Notes under the pieces: generated by a model
Databases searched by the model: none
Told to the model about the DNA's origin: nothing
What the model saw: the letters and a program-made list of their open reading frames with translations, nothing else
Shown: piece after piece, positions 36,150 to 44,476 of the stretch
How the letters are laid out: each line of letters opens with the position of its first letter
Numbering within the stretch: position 1 is the first letter of the stretch
DNA from: Alcaligenaceae bacterium
Lineage (GTDB): Bacteria; Pseudomonadota; Gammaproteobacteria; Burkholderiales; Burkholderiaceae_B
NCBI GenBank assembly: GCA_013416445.1
Contig: JACCER010000008.1
Span: 95,671-159,670 of the forward strand
Reading direction: 5' to 3'
Length of the DNA: 64,000 bases
Made by a program: the position numbers and the translations under genes

Positions 36150-36866
36150 ATGAGTAAAAAGAACGCACTGATAGTAAGTGCCCATTCTGCTGATTTTGTA
36201 TGGCGGGCGGGCGGTGTTGTTGCCTTGTATGCCGAGCGCGGATGGAATGTGCATATTCTTTGTTTGTCGTTTGGCGAGCGTGGAGAGTCGGCGCGGCTCT
36301 GGAAGCAAAGCAATGCGTCGCTCGAAACTGTGAAACAGATACGCAGGGAAGAATCCGAGCAGGCAGCAGCAATACTGGGGGCCAGTGTCAGTTTTCTCGA
36401 TTGCGGTGATTATCCCTTGCGTGTCAATGACGAGGCCTTGTTTAAAATTGTTGACGCATATCGTCAGCTGAAGCCGGAGTTTGTACTGACTCACTCCTTC
36501 AAGGACCCTTATAATTTCGACCATCCTTTGGCGAATCATTTGGCGCTGGAAGCACGCATCATCGCCCAGGCGCATGGCCATAACCCCCACGAAGAGGTGC
36601 TGGGAGCCCCGCCGGTCTTTTTGTTCGAGCCCCATCAGCCAGAGCAATGCGAATGGAAGCCTGATACGTTTGTAGATATTTCCTCTGTTTGGGATAAAAA
36701 ATATCGGGCGTTTCAAGTCATGGGTGCACAAGAACATTTGTGGGAATACTACACGCGTGTCGGCTTGCAGCGAGGTGCGCAGGCTTCTCGGGGCGCCACC
36801 AAGAAAAGCAAGTATGCCGAGGCGTTTCAGTGTGTTTACCCGCGTGTCACCGATCACCTGGAATGA
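36150..36866 (+). CDS. galB: 4-oxalomesaconate hydratase (LmbE/PIG-L-fold)
   Basis: This 238-residue protein has the LmbE/PIG-L fold. Its N-terminus (ALIVSAHSADFVWRAGGVVA, then LSFGERGESARLW) resembles GalB, the zinc-dependent hydratase that converts 4-oxalomesaconate to 4-carboxy-4-hydroxy-2-oxoadipate in gallate/protocatechuate 4,5-cleavage. The typical deacetylase motif P-H-P-D-D reads AHSAD here, arguing against sugar deacetylase activity. HSFKDPYNFDHPLAN gives more metal-binding residues. The very next gene encodes the aldolase of the same pathway, which strongly supports the call. Confidence 0.85.
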   Translation: MSKKNALIVSAHSADFVWRAGGVVALYAERGWNVHILCLSFGERGESARLWKQSNASLETVKQIRREESEQAAAILGASVSFLDCGDYPLRVNDEALFKIVDAYRQLKPEFVLTHSFKDPYNFDHPLANHLALEARIIAQAHGHNPHEEVLGAPPVFLFEPHQPEQCEWKPDTFVDISSVWDKKYRAFQVMGAQEHLWEYYTRVGLQRGAQASRGATKKSKYAEAFQCVYPRVTDHLE

Positions 36867-36905
36867 GGCCCCGAGCGCAGCCGCTTCCATAACTAGGATA
36901 CAAGC

Positions 36906-37616
36906 ATGATTAACAGTGCATTCAGCCGCGTGACCAGGGAACAGGTTGCAAAGGCGTCGCAAATTGCGTCTTCCATTTTTTCCGATGTCACCGGCAGGAG
37001 GGGCGCGCTTGATGGGCGGATCAAGCCGCTGGCGCCTGCAATGCATTTGTGCGGTCCGGCATTCACGGTCGAGGTGCGACCTGGCGACAATCTAATGATT
37101 CATGCCGCGCTGCTCTTGGCGCAGCCTGGTGATGTGCTTGTTATCGATGGCAAAGGCAGCAGCACTTCCGCCCTGATGGGGGAATTGATGTGCGCTCACG
37201 CTCTGGCGGCAGGTGTTGCTGGCTTGGTGATTGATGGGGCGGTGCGCGATACCAGCGAGCTTAGGGCGGGCGCTTTACCCGTATTTGCATGTGCGTCGAA
37301 TCCCAATGGCCCAACCAGGCAGCTTGCCGGGCGTATTGGCTATTCGATCGCAGCGGGCGGCGTTGCCATCGAGCCGGGCGATCTCGTCGTGGGCGACGGC
37401 GACGGCATTGTCGTGGTGCCCAAGGGCAAGGTCGAACAGGCCTTGCTTGATGCCCACAAGAAAATAGAGGTGGAACGCATACGGATGCAAGATATCTCTC
37501 AGGGCCGTTTGGTTTATGGCTGGCTTGAAGGGGCTTTGCAAGATGCAGGCGCCCTGCCTCAGGGTAAAAGCCTAGAGCAACTGATGGCAGAGTTTGTGGG
37601 GAGTTTTGAACAATGA
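36906..37616 (+). CDS. galC: 4-carboxy-4-hydroxy-2-oxoadipate aldolase / oxaloacetate decarboxylase
   Basis: This 236-residue protein is of the RraA/HMG-aldolase fold. It has VIDGAVRDTSEL (about residues 108-119), matching the R-D-x-x-E metal/substrate motif of class II 4-hydroxy-4-methyl-2-oxoglutarate/CHA aldolases (also named LigK, ProA), and GDGDGIVVVPKGK. It cleaves the GalB product to pyruvate and oxaloacetate. It is 39 bases behind galB on the same strand. The ring-cleaving dioxygenase and isomerase of the pathway are absent from this window. Confidence 0.88.
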   Translation: MINSAFSRVTREQVAKASQIASSIFSDVTGRRGALDGRIKPLAPAMHLCGPAFTVEVRPGDNLMIHAALLLAQPGDVLVIDGKGSSTSALMGELMCAHALAAGVAGLVIDGAVRDTSELRAGALPVFACASNPNGPTRQLAGRIGYSIAAGGVAIEPGDLVVGDGDGIVVVPKGKVEQALLDAHKKIEVERIRMQDISQGRLVYGWLEGALQDAGALPQGKSLEQLMAEFVGSFEQ

Positions 37617-37713
37617 GTGTCAAATAGCGTTAATGTCAGTTGCAAAACTTGCGTCCAGGCAATTTTAGTTTCACTATACAGACGGCAATTCGCTACTTAT
37701 CTGAGGTGACGCT

Positions 37714-38067
37714 ATGACCGGTTTTACCAAGCTACTATTAACGGCCGCTCTTTTGGGTGGCTTGGCAGCCATGCCAGCTTATTCTGCAACTGCTGCGGCG
37801 GGCGCCAAGGCTGAGGCCGTTGCTCCCAAGGCCAAGACAGCTCAGCAAGAACGCATGACCACATGCAATAAAGAGGCCACAGGCAAAAAAGGCGATGAGC
37901 GCAAGGCGTTCATGAGCAGTTGCCTGAAAGGCGAGGCTCCCGCTCCAGAAAAGGAACTGAGCGCATCGCAGCAGCGTATGAAAACCTGCAATGCCGACGC
38001 CAAGACCAAGGGCTTGGCGGGAGATAAGCGCAAAGCATTCATGAGCACATGCTTGAAGGCGAAATAA
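37714..38067 (+). CDS. psiF: PsiF-repeat periplasmic protein
   Basis: This 117-residue protein has a signal peptide (about residues 1-26) and two PsiF repeats: QQERMTTCNKEATGKKGDER with KAFMSSCLKG, and SQQRMKTCNADAKTKG with KAFMSTCLK. Each repeat has two cysteines about 18-20 residues apart, probably disulfide-bonded. E. coli PsiF is phosphate-starvation inducible, but its function is unknown; no convincing Pho box is seen here. It stands alone between galC and two palindromic repeats (38082-38165) that begin 15 bases after its stop. Confidence 0.9.
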   Translation: MTGFTKLLLTAALLGGLAAMPAYSATAAAGAKAEAVAPKAKTAQQERMTTCNKEATGKKGDERKAFMSSCLKGEAPAPEKELSASQQRMKTCNADAKTKGLAGDKRKAFMSTCLKAK

Positions 38068-38081
38068 ACATTTGATTGGTG

Positions 38082-38165
38082 CCGGATTACGCGCTGCCCG
38101 CTAATCCGGACTTCATCCTATGCCGTGGTTCGTAGGTCGGATTAGCGCATAGCGCGTAATCGGAC
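38082..38165. repeat. Dispersed palindromic repeat, copy D (double)
   Basis: Two palindromes lie behind psiF: CCGGATTA/TAATCCGG (38082-38089 and 38102-38109) and GTCGGATTA/TAATCGGAC (38136-38144 and 38157-38165). After the second, bases to about 38200 (CACTGCGG, CCAGGTGCAC) match the region behind copy A at 1404-1440. This double arrangement suggests a mobile or amplified element of REP type. Confidence 0.75.
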
Positions 38166-38293
38166 AAAACCACTGCGGCGAAAACACCAGGTGCACGGCC
38201 CCACCCGACCTGATTTCTTTCCTTGCTTCCGTCTTTTCAACGCATTGTCATGGTGATGCCTATAATCATCTCACTTCTCATTTAGGAATCATC

Positions 38294-38803
38294 ATGACTA
38301 TTTCCCTTTACGCGGCTTCGCTTCCTGTTTTTAAACAAATGCTGAACAGCATGGACGCTGTTCTGAGCAAAGCGGAAGAGCACGCTACAGCCCGGAAAAT
38401 CGACCCAAATGCTTTGCTGCAAGCGCGTCTCTTTCCCGACATGTTTCCTTTGATTCGCCAGGTTCAAGTGGCTACCGATTTCGCACGTGGCGTATCGGCG
38501 CGTCTTGCCGGCGCCGAGGTGCCCAAGTTTGACGACAATCAGCAAACCTTTGCTGATCTGCACGAATTGATCAGCAAAACGCTGGCGTTCATTGATGGTT
38601 TCACGCCTGCACAAATCGATGGCCAGGAAGACCGTGTCATTGTTACGCGCCCCGGTACGCCCAAAGAAAAGAAGTTCACAGGGCAGTCGTATTTGCTGGC
38701 TTATGGCTTGCCACAGTTTTTCTTTCATGTCACCACCACCTACGCCATCTTGCGTCATAACGGTGTCGAGGTAGGCAAGCGGGACTACATGGGCCAATAC
38801 TAA
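38294..38803 (+). CDS. DUF1993 family protein
   Basis: This 169-residue protein matches the DUF1993 family: MTISLYAASLPVFKQMLNSM at the start, RLFPDMFPLIRQVQVATDFA at about residues 45-64, and a C-terminal FHVTTTYAILRHNGVEVGKR. The helical layout is that of DinB-like four-helix bundles with possible metal histidines. Function is unknown. It starts after AGGAATCATC and ends 5 bases before the enoyl-CoA hydratase gene, so both are likely cotranscribed. Confidence 0.85.
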   Translation: MTISLYAASLPVFKQMLNSMDAVLSKAEEHATARKIDPNALLQARLFPDMFPLIRQVQVATDFARGVSARLAGAEVPKFDDNQQTFADLHELISKTLAFIDGFTPAQIDGQEDRVIVTRPGTPKEKKFTGQSYLLAYGLPQFFFHVTTTYAILRHNGVEVGKRDYMGQY

Positions 38804-38808
38804 TCAGT

Positions 38809-39645
38809 ATGAATACCTTTACCCAGATAGTTCTGCAGCGCAAGCAGGACGTATTGTTTGCCAGCTTGAATCGCCCTGATACTCGTAATGCCATGGGGCC
38901 GGAAATGGTTGGGGAACTGGCTCGTGTGCTGGAAATGGTTGACGTTGACAGCAGTGTTCGCGCCCTGGTTCTTCGAGGTAGCCAAGGTATTTTTTGTGCG
39001 GGTGGTAATCTGGGCAGCTTCCAGGCGCGGCTGTCCAACCACGACGAAGACGACTCCGTGGCCGCCTATAACCGCAAATTCGGCTATTTCATGCAAGCCA
39101 TGGCGGGCGCGGCCGTGCCGGTTGTGGTCGTGGTTGAAGGCGCTGCGATTGGCGGTGGCATGGGGTTGGCTTGTGTGGCTGATATCGTTATCGCCAGGCA
39201 AGATGCGCGCTTTGCGCTCACTGAAACATCGCTGGGCATCATTCCAGCTCAAATCTTGCCCTTTGTGATGGCACGCATAGGCCAGGCAACAACTCGCAGG
39301 CTGGGGCTTACCTCCGAGCGTATCAATGGCGACGAGGCGCACCGCATCGGTCTGGTCGACCATGTGGCCAGCGACCAAGCCGGGCTTAATCAGCTGCTGG
39401 CGCAATGTCTGAGCCATATCGGCCGCTGCGCACCCGATGCGAATCGCGAGCTTAAAAAGCTGATACGCAACCCCGGGCACAGTACCGAGGCCGAGATGCT
39501 GGATGTTGCTGCGCAGCGATTTTCCGCTTGTATGCGTAACGAAGGTGACGAGGGCATAGCGGCCTTCCGTGAAAGGCGCGCGCCAGCCTGGGCGGTTACG
39601 TTTGCGGCTGACGATTTACAAGCCACTTTCGATGATATTAAGTGA
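38809..39645 (+). CDS. Enoyl-CoA hydratase/isomerase family protein
   Basis: This 278-residue crotonase-fold protein has FASLNRPDTRNAMGPEM near its N-terminus, the oxyanion-hole segments ALVLRGSQGIFCAGGNLGSF (about residues 50-69) and VEGAAIGGGMGLACVADIVI (about 105-124), and SLGIIPAQILPFVMARIG. A typical catalytic Glu can be in LTETSLGIIPAQ. It likely hydrates an enoyl-CoA. It follows the DUF1993 gene after 5 bases. A Bug-receptor remnant and a CoA-transferase follow on the same strand, suggesting one catabolic locus. Confidence 0.9.
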   Translation: MNTFTQIVLQRKQDVLFASLNRPDTRNAMGPEMVGELARVLEMVDVDSSVRALVLRGSQGIFCAGGNLGSFQARLSNHDEDDSVAAYNRKFGYFMQAMAGAAVPVVVVVEGAAIGGGMGLACVADIVIARQDARFALTETSLGIIPAQILPFVMARIGQATTRRLGLTSERINGDEAHRIGLVDHVASDQAGLNQLLAQCLSHIGRCAPDANRELKKLIRNPGHSTEAEMLDVAAQRFSACMRNEGDEGIAAFRERRAPAWAVTFAADDLQATFDDIK

Positions 39646-39678
39646 GATGTAGTTGGTGTTTCAATAACTCTTGCTATT

Positions 39679-39861
39679 GTGGAACAGGTTTCCGCCGCCT
39701 TGCAGTTGGTGGTCAATGACCCGGCCACCCACGAAAGGCTGATCAACTATGGCATAGACCTGGTTGGCGGCACGCCCGCCGAATTTGATACATTTATCAA
39801 TAGCGAATTCACGCGTTGGGCTGATGTGATTAAATCAGGGAACATCAAAGCCAGCGATTAA
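39679..39861 (+). pseudogene. C-terminal remnant of a Bug/TctC receptor
   Basis: Sixty codons read as the end of a Bug receptor: VVNDPATHERLINYGIDLVG, GTPAEFDTFINSEFTRWADV and IKSGNIKASD. In intact Bug proteins this is the last C-terminal helix and tail, which cannot bind ligand alone. No signal peptide or lobe is present upstream; the preceding bases run directly into the hydratase gene. I read it as the surviving 3' end of a receptor gene after a deletion. Confidence 0.8.
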
Positions 39862-39956
39862 ACTGTGAGCTCCGGGCGCTGACGGCATGCATTGCGCATG
39901 CATTGCCGGTTGGACCTGGAGCTTGCCATCAGACCAAGCAAGGAAGCATCAACAAA

Positions 39957-41177
39957 ATGGACACGATATTTCAAGGCATTAAAGTCCTCGATTTGACCAG
40001 GGTCATTGCGGGGCCTTTATGCACCCAGTTAATGGCTGATTCAGGGGCGACAGTTTACAAAATCGAGCGCCCCGGCGAGGGTGACGATTCCCGCCGCATG
40101 GGGCCTTTTTTATCCGATGCCGGCAAGGCGGGCAGCAGCGATGAATCTACCGTTTTCCTGGCCTATAACCGTGGCAAGCACTCGGTCACGGTAGACTTGG
40201 CCCAGCCGGAAGGGGCCGCGCTGGTGCGTGCTTTGGCCTTGAGCTGCGATGTTGTGGTTGAGAACTTCAAAACTGGCGCCTTGCGCAAATATCAACTGGA
40301 CTACGAGTCTTTGCGCCAAGACCGGCCCGATATCATTTACTGCTCTATTACCGGCTTTGGCCAGACTGGGCCTTATGCCAGCTTGCCTGCCTATGATTTT
40401 ATCCTGCAGGGCATGGCGGGGCCCATGAGCACGTGTGGCCAGCCCGATGGCACGCCCGGCGCCGAACCCATGCGTACATCCATTGCCATTACCGATGTGG
40501 TTACAGGCCTGTACGCCAACATTGCCGTGGTCAGCGCCTTGTATCACAAGCAGCAGACCGGTCAGGGGCAACACATAGATACGGCTCTGCTCGACGCCGC
40601 GGTGGCACTGAATGGCCACTTGGCGGTAGCCTACCTGGCCACGGGCAATTCCCCTGAGCGTGCGGGCAACCGAAATCCCATCGCTGCGCCTTCTGAAGTT
40701 TTTGCCAGCACAGACGGGCACCTTATCGTCGCCGCAGGCAACAATGGCCAGTTTACGGCCTTGTGCCAGGTGCTGGGCCAGCCGCTGCTTGCACAAGATG
40801 AACGTTTCGCCACGAATGCCATGCGCGTCAATAACCGCGCTGCGTTGCAAAAACTGTTGGCCGATGTGGTTATCCATCATCAGCGCGACGATTTGCTAAG
40901 CAAATTGCGTGCCGCTGGCGTGCCCTGCGGGCCCATCAATAATATGGAGCAGGTCTTTGCTGATCCCCAGGTTCAGCACAGGGAACTCGCGATAAGCCTG
41001 CCTCACTCAAGTGGCATCGATGTTGATTTGGTCAGGAACCCAATGCGGTTTGGGCAGACGCCAGTAGTGCATAAGGCGCCTCCAGTTTTAGGCGAACACA
41101 CCGAGCAGGTGCTTGCGGCTGAACTGGGCCTGGACTCCAGGCGCATGGCGGAACTGCGAGCGGCAAAGATCATTTAG
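39957..41177 (+). CDS. Class III CoA-transferase (CaiB/BaiF family)
   Basis: This protein of 406 residues carries GIKVLDLTRVIAGPLCTQLM at its start, KIERPGEGDDSRRMGPF, VVENFKTGALRKYQLDY and ITGFGQTGPYASLPAYDFIL. The S-L-x-D-A segment reads ALLDAAVAL, with the usual Asp, in contrast to the CoA-transferase at 2478. I use the ATG at 39957 with AAGGAAG about 10 bases upstream; an in-frame extension upstream of 18 codons has no support. It likely activates the acid for the neighbouring hydratase by CoA transfer (inference). Confidence 0.92.
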   Translation: MDTIFQGIKVLDLTRVIAGPLCTQLMADSGATVYKIERPGEGDDSRRMGPFLSDAGKAGSSDESTVFLAYNRGKHSVTVDLAQPEGAALVRALALSCDVVVENFKTGALRKYQLDYESLRQDRPDIIYCSITGFGQTGPYASLPAYDFILQGMAGPMSTCGQPDGTPGAEPMRTSIAITDVVTGLYANIAVVSALYHKQQTGQGQHIDTALLDAAVALNGHLAVAYLATGNSPERAGNRNPIAAPSEVFASTDGHLIVAAGNNGQFTALCQVLGQPLLAQDERFATNAMRVNNRAALQKLLADVVIHHQRDDLLSKLRAAGVPCGPINNMEQVFADPQVQHRELAISLPHSSGIDVDLVRNPMRFGQTPVVHKAPPVLGEHTEQVLAAELGLDSRRMAELRAAKII

Positions 41178-41208
41178 AGGGAATGGCATAAGCAAGGGGT
41201 CAAGGTTC

Positions 41209-41242
41209 GTTTGTCGGATTCGCGTAGCGTAATCCAACAAAC
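41209..41242. repeat. Dispersed palindromic repeat, copy E
   Basis: GTTTGTCGGATT (41209-41220) and AATCCAACAAAC (41231-41242) are inverted copies with one mismatch around a 10-base centre. It lies 32 bases after the CoA-transferase stop and 5 bases from the stop of the minus-strand gene at 41247. Confidence 0.7.
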
Positions 41243-41246
41243 GGCA

Positions 41247-42116
41247 TCAGGACGGCCGCTGGCCAGCAAAGCCGCTTGTCAGTTGGGATACATTGCTGGC
41301 GGTGACAGGTGGGGCGGCGCGGGTTACCGTGACCCAGACGCTTTCCTGCACCAGTTTTGTCACCAATTCCATATATCGCTCCGACGTATAGTGCGGCACG
41401 ATGACACCGGTCAGCAGCATGCCCAGGTCGACACGCAGATGTATCCCGGCCGGGCTCAGGCTGGCATGGGTATCGGCGCGCCTAGAGATTGCAATCGCAC
41501 ACAAGTTGTCGGGGGCGATGCCGGGCAGGGTTTTGGCTCGCCTGTGCAGGGCGGGTGTGGCTGCGGCGTGCGCTACGCCTGCTTGGCTAGCCTGTTCTAT
41601 GAATACGCTGGTGGCGTCATCGGTGAATAAGGCCTGGGATAAGGCGCGTACGCTGGAAACGATACAGACACGTGGCGGCTGCAGATGCTCGTTGTCATGG
41701 CGCTGGGCAGAGGCATTCAAGTAAGCGCCTCCAAGGCCAAAAGGCTGCTGTCTGTCAGTGTTGTTCCATGGTGCAGGTGAGCCGGTCTCTGCCAGAGCCC
41801 ACGATTGCAGCGTAATGGTATCGGTATTCAGGTTGTGCAGCCGCATATGGTCAGCTTGGGCTTGGCTTTTTTTCCCGTTGCGGGCCGATGGGTTTTTTTT
41901 GACCAGGTAATGCCATTGTCCTGGCGCGATCAGCAGGCCGCGGCGTTGGGGGCGGTCGGCGCAGGTAAAGAAGGCTTGATTGAATTTCAACATATCCACC
42001 AGGTCATGGAAGTCCATGTGCTGAAATATTTTTTGGTCTGGATCAAGGGTTTGATTTACATGAATATTCCCCACGCGCTGACTCCCTCTGCGGCAACGAT
42101 TGACGTTAGCGTCCAT
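41247..42116 (-). CDS. Hypothetical protein
   Basis: I do not recognise this protein of about 289 residues. The minus frame is open for 292 codons (first codon TTG at 42125, ATG at 42116), and no ribosome site is obvious, so the true start may be further in. Parts look like a folded protein: QHMDFHDLVDMLKFNQAFF, RRGLLIAPGQWHYLVKKN and AGIHLRVDLGMLLTGVIVPH followed by YTSERYMELVTKLVQ. There is no signal peptide or membrane segment. It is flanked by two palindromic repeats, one at each side, and is transcribed in the same direction as the tct sensor kinase. Plus-strand alternatives are shorter and look less like protein. Confidence 0.55.
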   Translation of the reverse strand: MDANVNRCRRGSQRVGNIHVNQTLDPDQKIFQHMDFHDLVDMLKFNQAFFTCADRPQRRGLLIAPGQWHYLVKKNPSARNGKKSQAQADHMRLHNLNTDTITLQSWALAETGSPAPWNNTDRQQPFGLGGAYLNASAQRHDNEHLQPPRVCIVSSVRALSQALFTDDATSVFIEQASQAGVAHAAATPALHRRAKTLPGIAPDNLCAIAISRRADTHASLSPAGIHLRVDLGMLLTGVIVPHYTSERYMELVTKLVQESVWVTVTRAAPPVTASNVSQLTSGFAGQRPS

Positions 42117-42197
42117 GGTAGTCAAACGGGGAGGGCGTCGGGATTACACAAGCATTACGGCTTGGTAATGTGGGGGTGTTGTTTGTGTTGCGGTGGC

Positions 42198-42227
42198 GTC
42201 AGATTACGCGCTGTGCGCTAATCTGAC
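42198..42227. repeat. Dispersed palindromic repeat, copy F
   Basis: GTCAGATTA (42198-42206) and TAATCTGAC (42219-42227) form a perfect palindrome with a 12-base centre. It lies 9 bases behind the sensor kinase stop on the minus strand and may end that transcript. Confidence 0.75.
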
Positions 42228-42235
42228 CTACGAGT

Positions 42236-43648
42236 TCATGCGCCTCCAGCGATTTCATCGGGCGTGATCTGCACTGGGAAGGTCAGGCTTACGTGCAGGC
42301 CCGGATTGGTGTTGTGCAGGTCGAACGAGGCGCCATGCAGGCGCGCTACGGCGATGACGGTGGCCAGGCCCAGGCCGTAGCCTGGCACATCACTGTTCAA
42401 GCGGTAAAAGCGTTCTCCTACGCGTTGGTGCTTGTCGGGAAGGATGCCTGGTCCGTTATCAGCTACGATGATGCGCGCTTCGCCCGAGCGATCCGCTGTG
42501 GCGACTTGCACACGTATGCAGGCGCTGTCGCCAGCGTACTTCAGCGCATTGTCGACCAGGCAGGCAATGGCGCCGGCCAGCAAGTCTCGGTCGCCGTATA
42601 CCGAGACCGGGCCATGGGCCATCAATCGTAGCGTGGCATGGTTTTCTTCTGCTACCGCTTCGTACAGATCCACCACATCACTGGCGATCACATCCAACCG
42701 AGCAAGTTCAAATTTTTTGCGGCGAGTACCGGACTCCAGTTCCGCAATTTGCAGTAGCTTTTCGGAGACCTTGGCCAAGTCTTCAATTTCATCGGCAAGG
42801 AATACGATGCTGTTTCTGAGTTCATCGTAGGAACTATCGGGGCGCAGTGCGGTGCGTAGCCTGGCCAGTATGCGAGTCAGTGGCGTACGCAAGTGGTGTG
42901 CAACCGAGTCTGATACGTTACGCACGCCATGCATCAGCAGCTCAATGCGGTCGAGCATGTTGTTGATGTCGTGGGTCAGCAAGGCGAATTCGTCTTGTCG
43001 GCGCGCTATGGGTATGCGTTGCGTCAGTTCGCCTGCGCCTATTTGCCAGGCGGTGCGGCGTATGACCTCTACTCGCCGTTGTAGGGTGCGCCTGAAAAGA
43101 TAAGCGCCCAGCAGTACCAGCAAGGCCGTTACGCTGATGGCGGCAAGGCTGACGCGCTTGATGATTTGTGTGATTTCCAGCAAGTCGCGCAGGTCGTGGC
43201 CCACGATCAGCTTGGAACCATCGGGCAGGCGTCGCGCCACCAGATAGCCATGGGCGGCATGCCCTCTGAGAATCACCTCGTGATTGGCGCCAGTTTGCTC
43301 CAGGGCCAACAAAAAGGGATCGGGTTCGATATTGCCGGCTAGCGGTTTTCCCTGCGTATCGATCAACAGGAACATTTCTGTATCGGAATTCACGTGGTCG
43401 GCCAGTTCCAGGTTGATCTCATTGATCAGCCCAGGCAGGCCGCGTTGATCGAAGTGGGCGCTCATTCTTTGCGCGGTGGTTGATACTTGGCGTGAAAACT
43501 GCGAGTCCAGTATGCCAACGGTTTGGTAATAAAAAAAGGCCAACAGTATCAGCGAAGTGGAAAGCGCAAACACACTGTAGTTGAGCGTCAGGCGAAAGGC
43601 GACCGAGCCCCAAATGGAATGTAGAGAGTCCAGCAGGCGGGACTTCAT
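42236..43648 (-). CDS. tctE: TctE-like sensor histidine kinase
   Basis: This kinase of 470 residues starts at the ATG at 43648, which overlaps the response regulator stop by 4 bases; a longer in-frame extension lies inside the regulator gene and is rejected. Order: transmembrane helix about 24-44, periplasmic domain, helix about 167-187, HAMP, HisKA with phospho-acceptor His251 in SVAHHLRTPLTR, and an HATPase with LVDNALKYAG, IVADNGPGI and YGLGLATVIAV. The residue after His251, normally Glu or Asp, is His. It probably senses tricarboxylates or related acids and controls the divergent tctB-tctA genes. Confidence 0.9.
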   Translation of the reverse strand: MKSRLLDSLHSIWGSVAFRLTLNYSVFALSTSLILLAFFYYQTVGILDSQFSRQVSTTAQRMSAHFDQRGLPGLINEINLELADHVNSDTEMFLLIDTQGKPLAGNIEPDPFLLALEQTGANHEVILRGHAAHGYLVARRLPDGSKLIVGHDLRDLLEITQIIKRVSLAAISVTALLVLLGAYLFRRTLQRRVEVIRRTAWQIGAGELTQRIPIARRQDEFALLTHDINNMLDRIELLMHGVRNVSDSVAHHLRTPLTRILARLRTALRPDSSYDELRNSIVFLADEIEDLAKVSEKLLQIAELESGTRRKKFELARLDVIASDVVDLYEAVAEENHATLRLMAHGPVSVYGDRDLLAGAIACLVDNALKYAGDSACIRVQVATADRSGEARIIVADNGPGILPDKHQRVGERFYRLNSDVPGYGLGLATVIAVARLHGASFDLHNTNPGLHVSLTFPVQITPDEIAGGA

Positions 43649-44346
43649 GGAGCGGCTTCGTTTTGTGCGCTGGCTGAAATCATATAGCCGGTTCCGCGCA
43701 CGGTATGTATGAGCGGCACACTGAAGGGTCCATCTATTTTCTGGCGCAAACGGCTGATTTGCACATCGATAATATTGGTTTGGGGATCGAAATGGTAGTC
43801 CCACACTGAGGCCAGCAGCATGGTGCGGGTAAGAACCTGGTTGGAATTCATCATCATGTAGGCCAGCAGCTTGAATTCGCGAGGCTGTAACGCTATGGGT
43901 TTGCCCGCCCGGTTGACGCTGCGCGCGATGAGGTCCAGGGATAAGTCGGCTATCTGTAACTGGCGGACTTCGTAGTTGGTCGAGGAGCGCCGTATGAGCG
44001 CTTCGATGCGGGCTGCCAGTTCTGGAAAGGCGAATGGTTTGGTCAGGTAGTCGTCGCCGCCTGCCTTGAGGCCACGCACACGTTCGTCCAGGCCGGTCAG
44101 GGCGCTTAGCACCAGCACCGGTGTTTTCTTGCCTAGCGCGCGTAGAGTGGACAGTATGGACAGCCCATCGATATCGTTGGGCAGCATGCGGTCGAGAACA
44201 ATTACATCCCATTGTTCGCCGGTCGCTCGTTGCAGTCCGCTGGCGCCGTCGTGGCATATGGTGGTGAAGTGACCTTCTTCTTTCAGGCCTGCGGCGATGT
44301 ATCGCGCATTATCGGTATCGTCTTCAATGATCAGGCAGCGCCACAT
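43645..44346 (-). CDS. tctD: TctD-like OmpR-family response regulator
   Basis: This 233-residue regulator has a receiver domain with DD at residues 9-10, phospho-acceptor Asp52 in VIVLDRMLP and Lys in GGDDYLTKPF, followed by an OmpR-type winged helix (LQPREFKLLAYMMMNSNQVL, then NIIDVQISRLRQKID). It pairs with the kinase gene that overlaps its end. The divergent tctB-tctA-receptor genes start 268 bases away, and a direct repeat fitting OmpR-type binding lies between them at 44460-44476. Control of that transporter is the likely role. Confidence 0.92.
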   Translation of the reverse strand: MWRCLIIEDDTDNARYIAAGLKEEGHFTTICHDGASGLQRATGEQWDVIVLDRMLPNDIDGLSILSTLRALGKKTPVLVLSALTGLDERVRGLKAGGDDYLTKPFAFPELAARIEALIRRSSTNYEVRQLQIADLSLDLIARSVNRAGKPIALQPREFKLLAYMMMNSNQVLTRTMLLASVWDYHFDPQTNIIDVQISRLRQKIDGPFSVPLIHTVRGTGYMISASAQNEAAP

Positions 44347-44459
44347 AGATCGTCTTCCAGGGTAGCCAGCAAGGCGTTGCGATTCAGAAATTGTCGAACT
44401 GACGATGTTAGCGCGTAACCCGTAGCGGCGTCTGGTTCGACGTTGAACATTGCAGAACG

Positions 44460-44476
44460 GTAATGTTCCCGTAATG
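44460..44476. promoter_or_regulatory. Candidate response-regulator box before tctB
   Basis: GTAATG occurs at 44460-44465 and 44471-44476, exactly 11 bases apart, the spacing used by OmpR/PhoB-type dimers. It lies in the region shared by the regulator gene and tctB, about 140 bases before the tctB start. Binding is inference. Confidence 0.35.

Noticed and set aside
36150..36866. Sugar N-deacetylase (PIG-L/LmbE) role for the protein
   Set aside because: The deacetylase metal motif is altered and the neighbour is the CHA aldolase, which fits GalB better.
36114..37046. Minus-strand open frame of 310 codons over galB
   Set aside because: galB on the plus strand has recognisable family sequence and operon context; the minus frame has none.
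37618..37638. Two TGTCA motifs before psiF as a Pho box
   Set aside because: They are 16 bases apart instead of the 11 expected for PhoB, so the resemblance is too weak.
43649..44257. N-terminal 203-codon extension of the sensor kinase frame
   Set aside because: It lies entirely within the response regulator gene in another frame; the kinase starts at the ATGA overlap at 43648.
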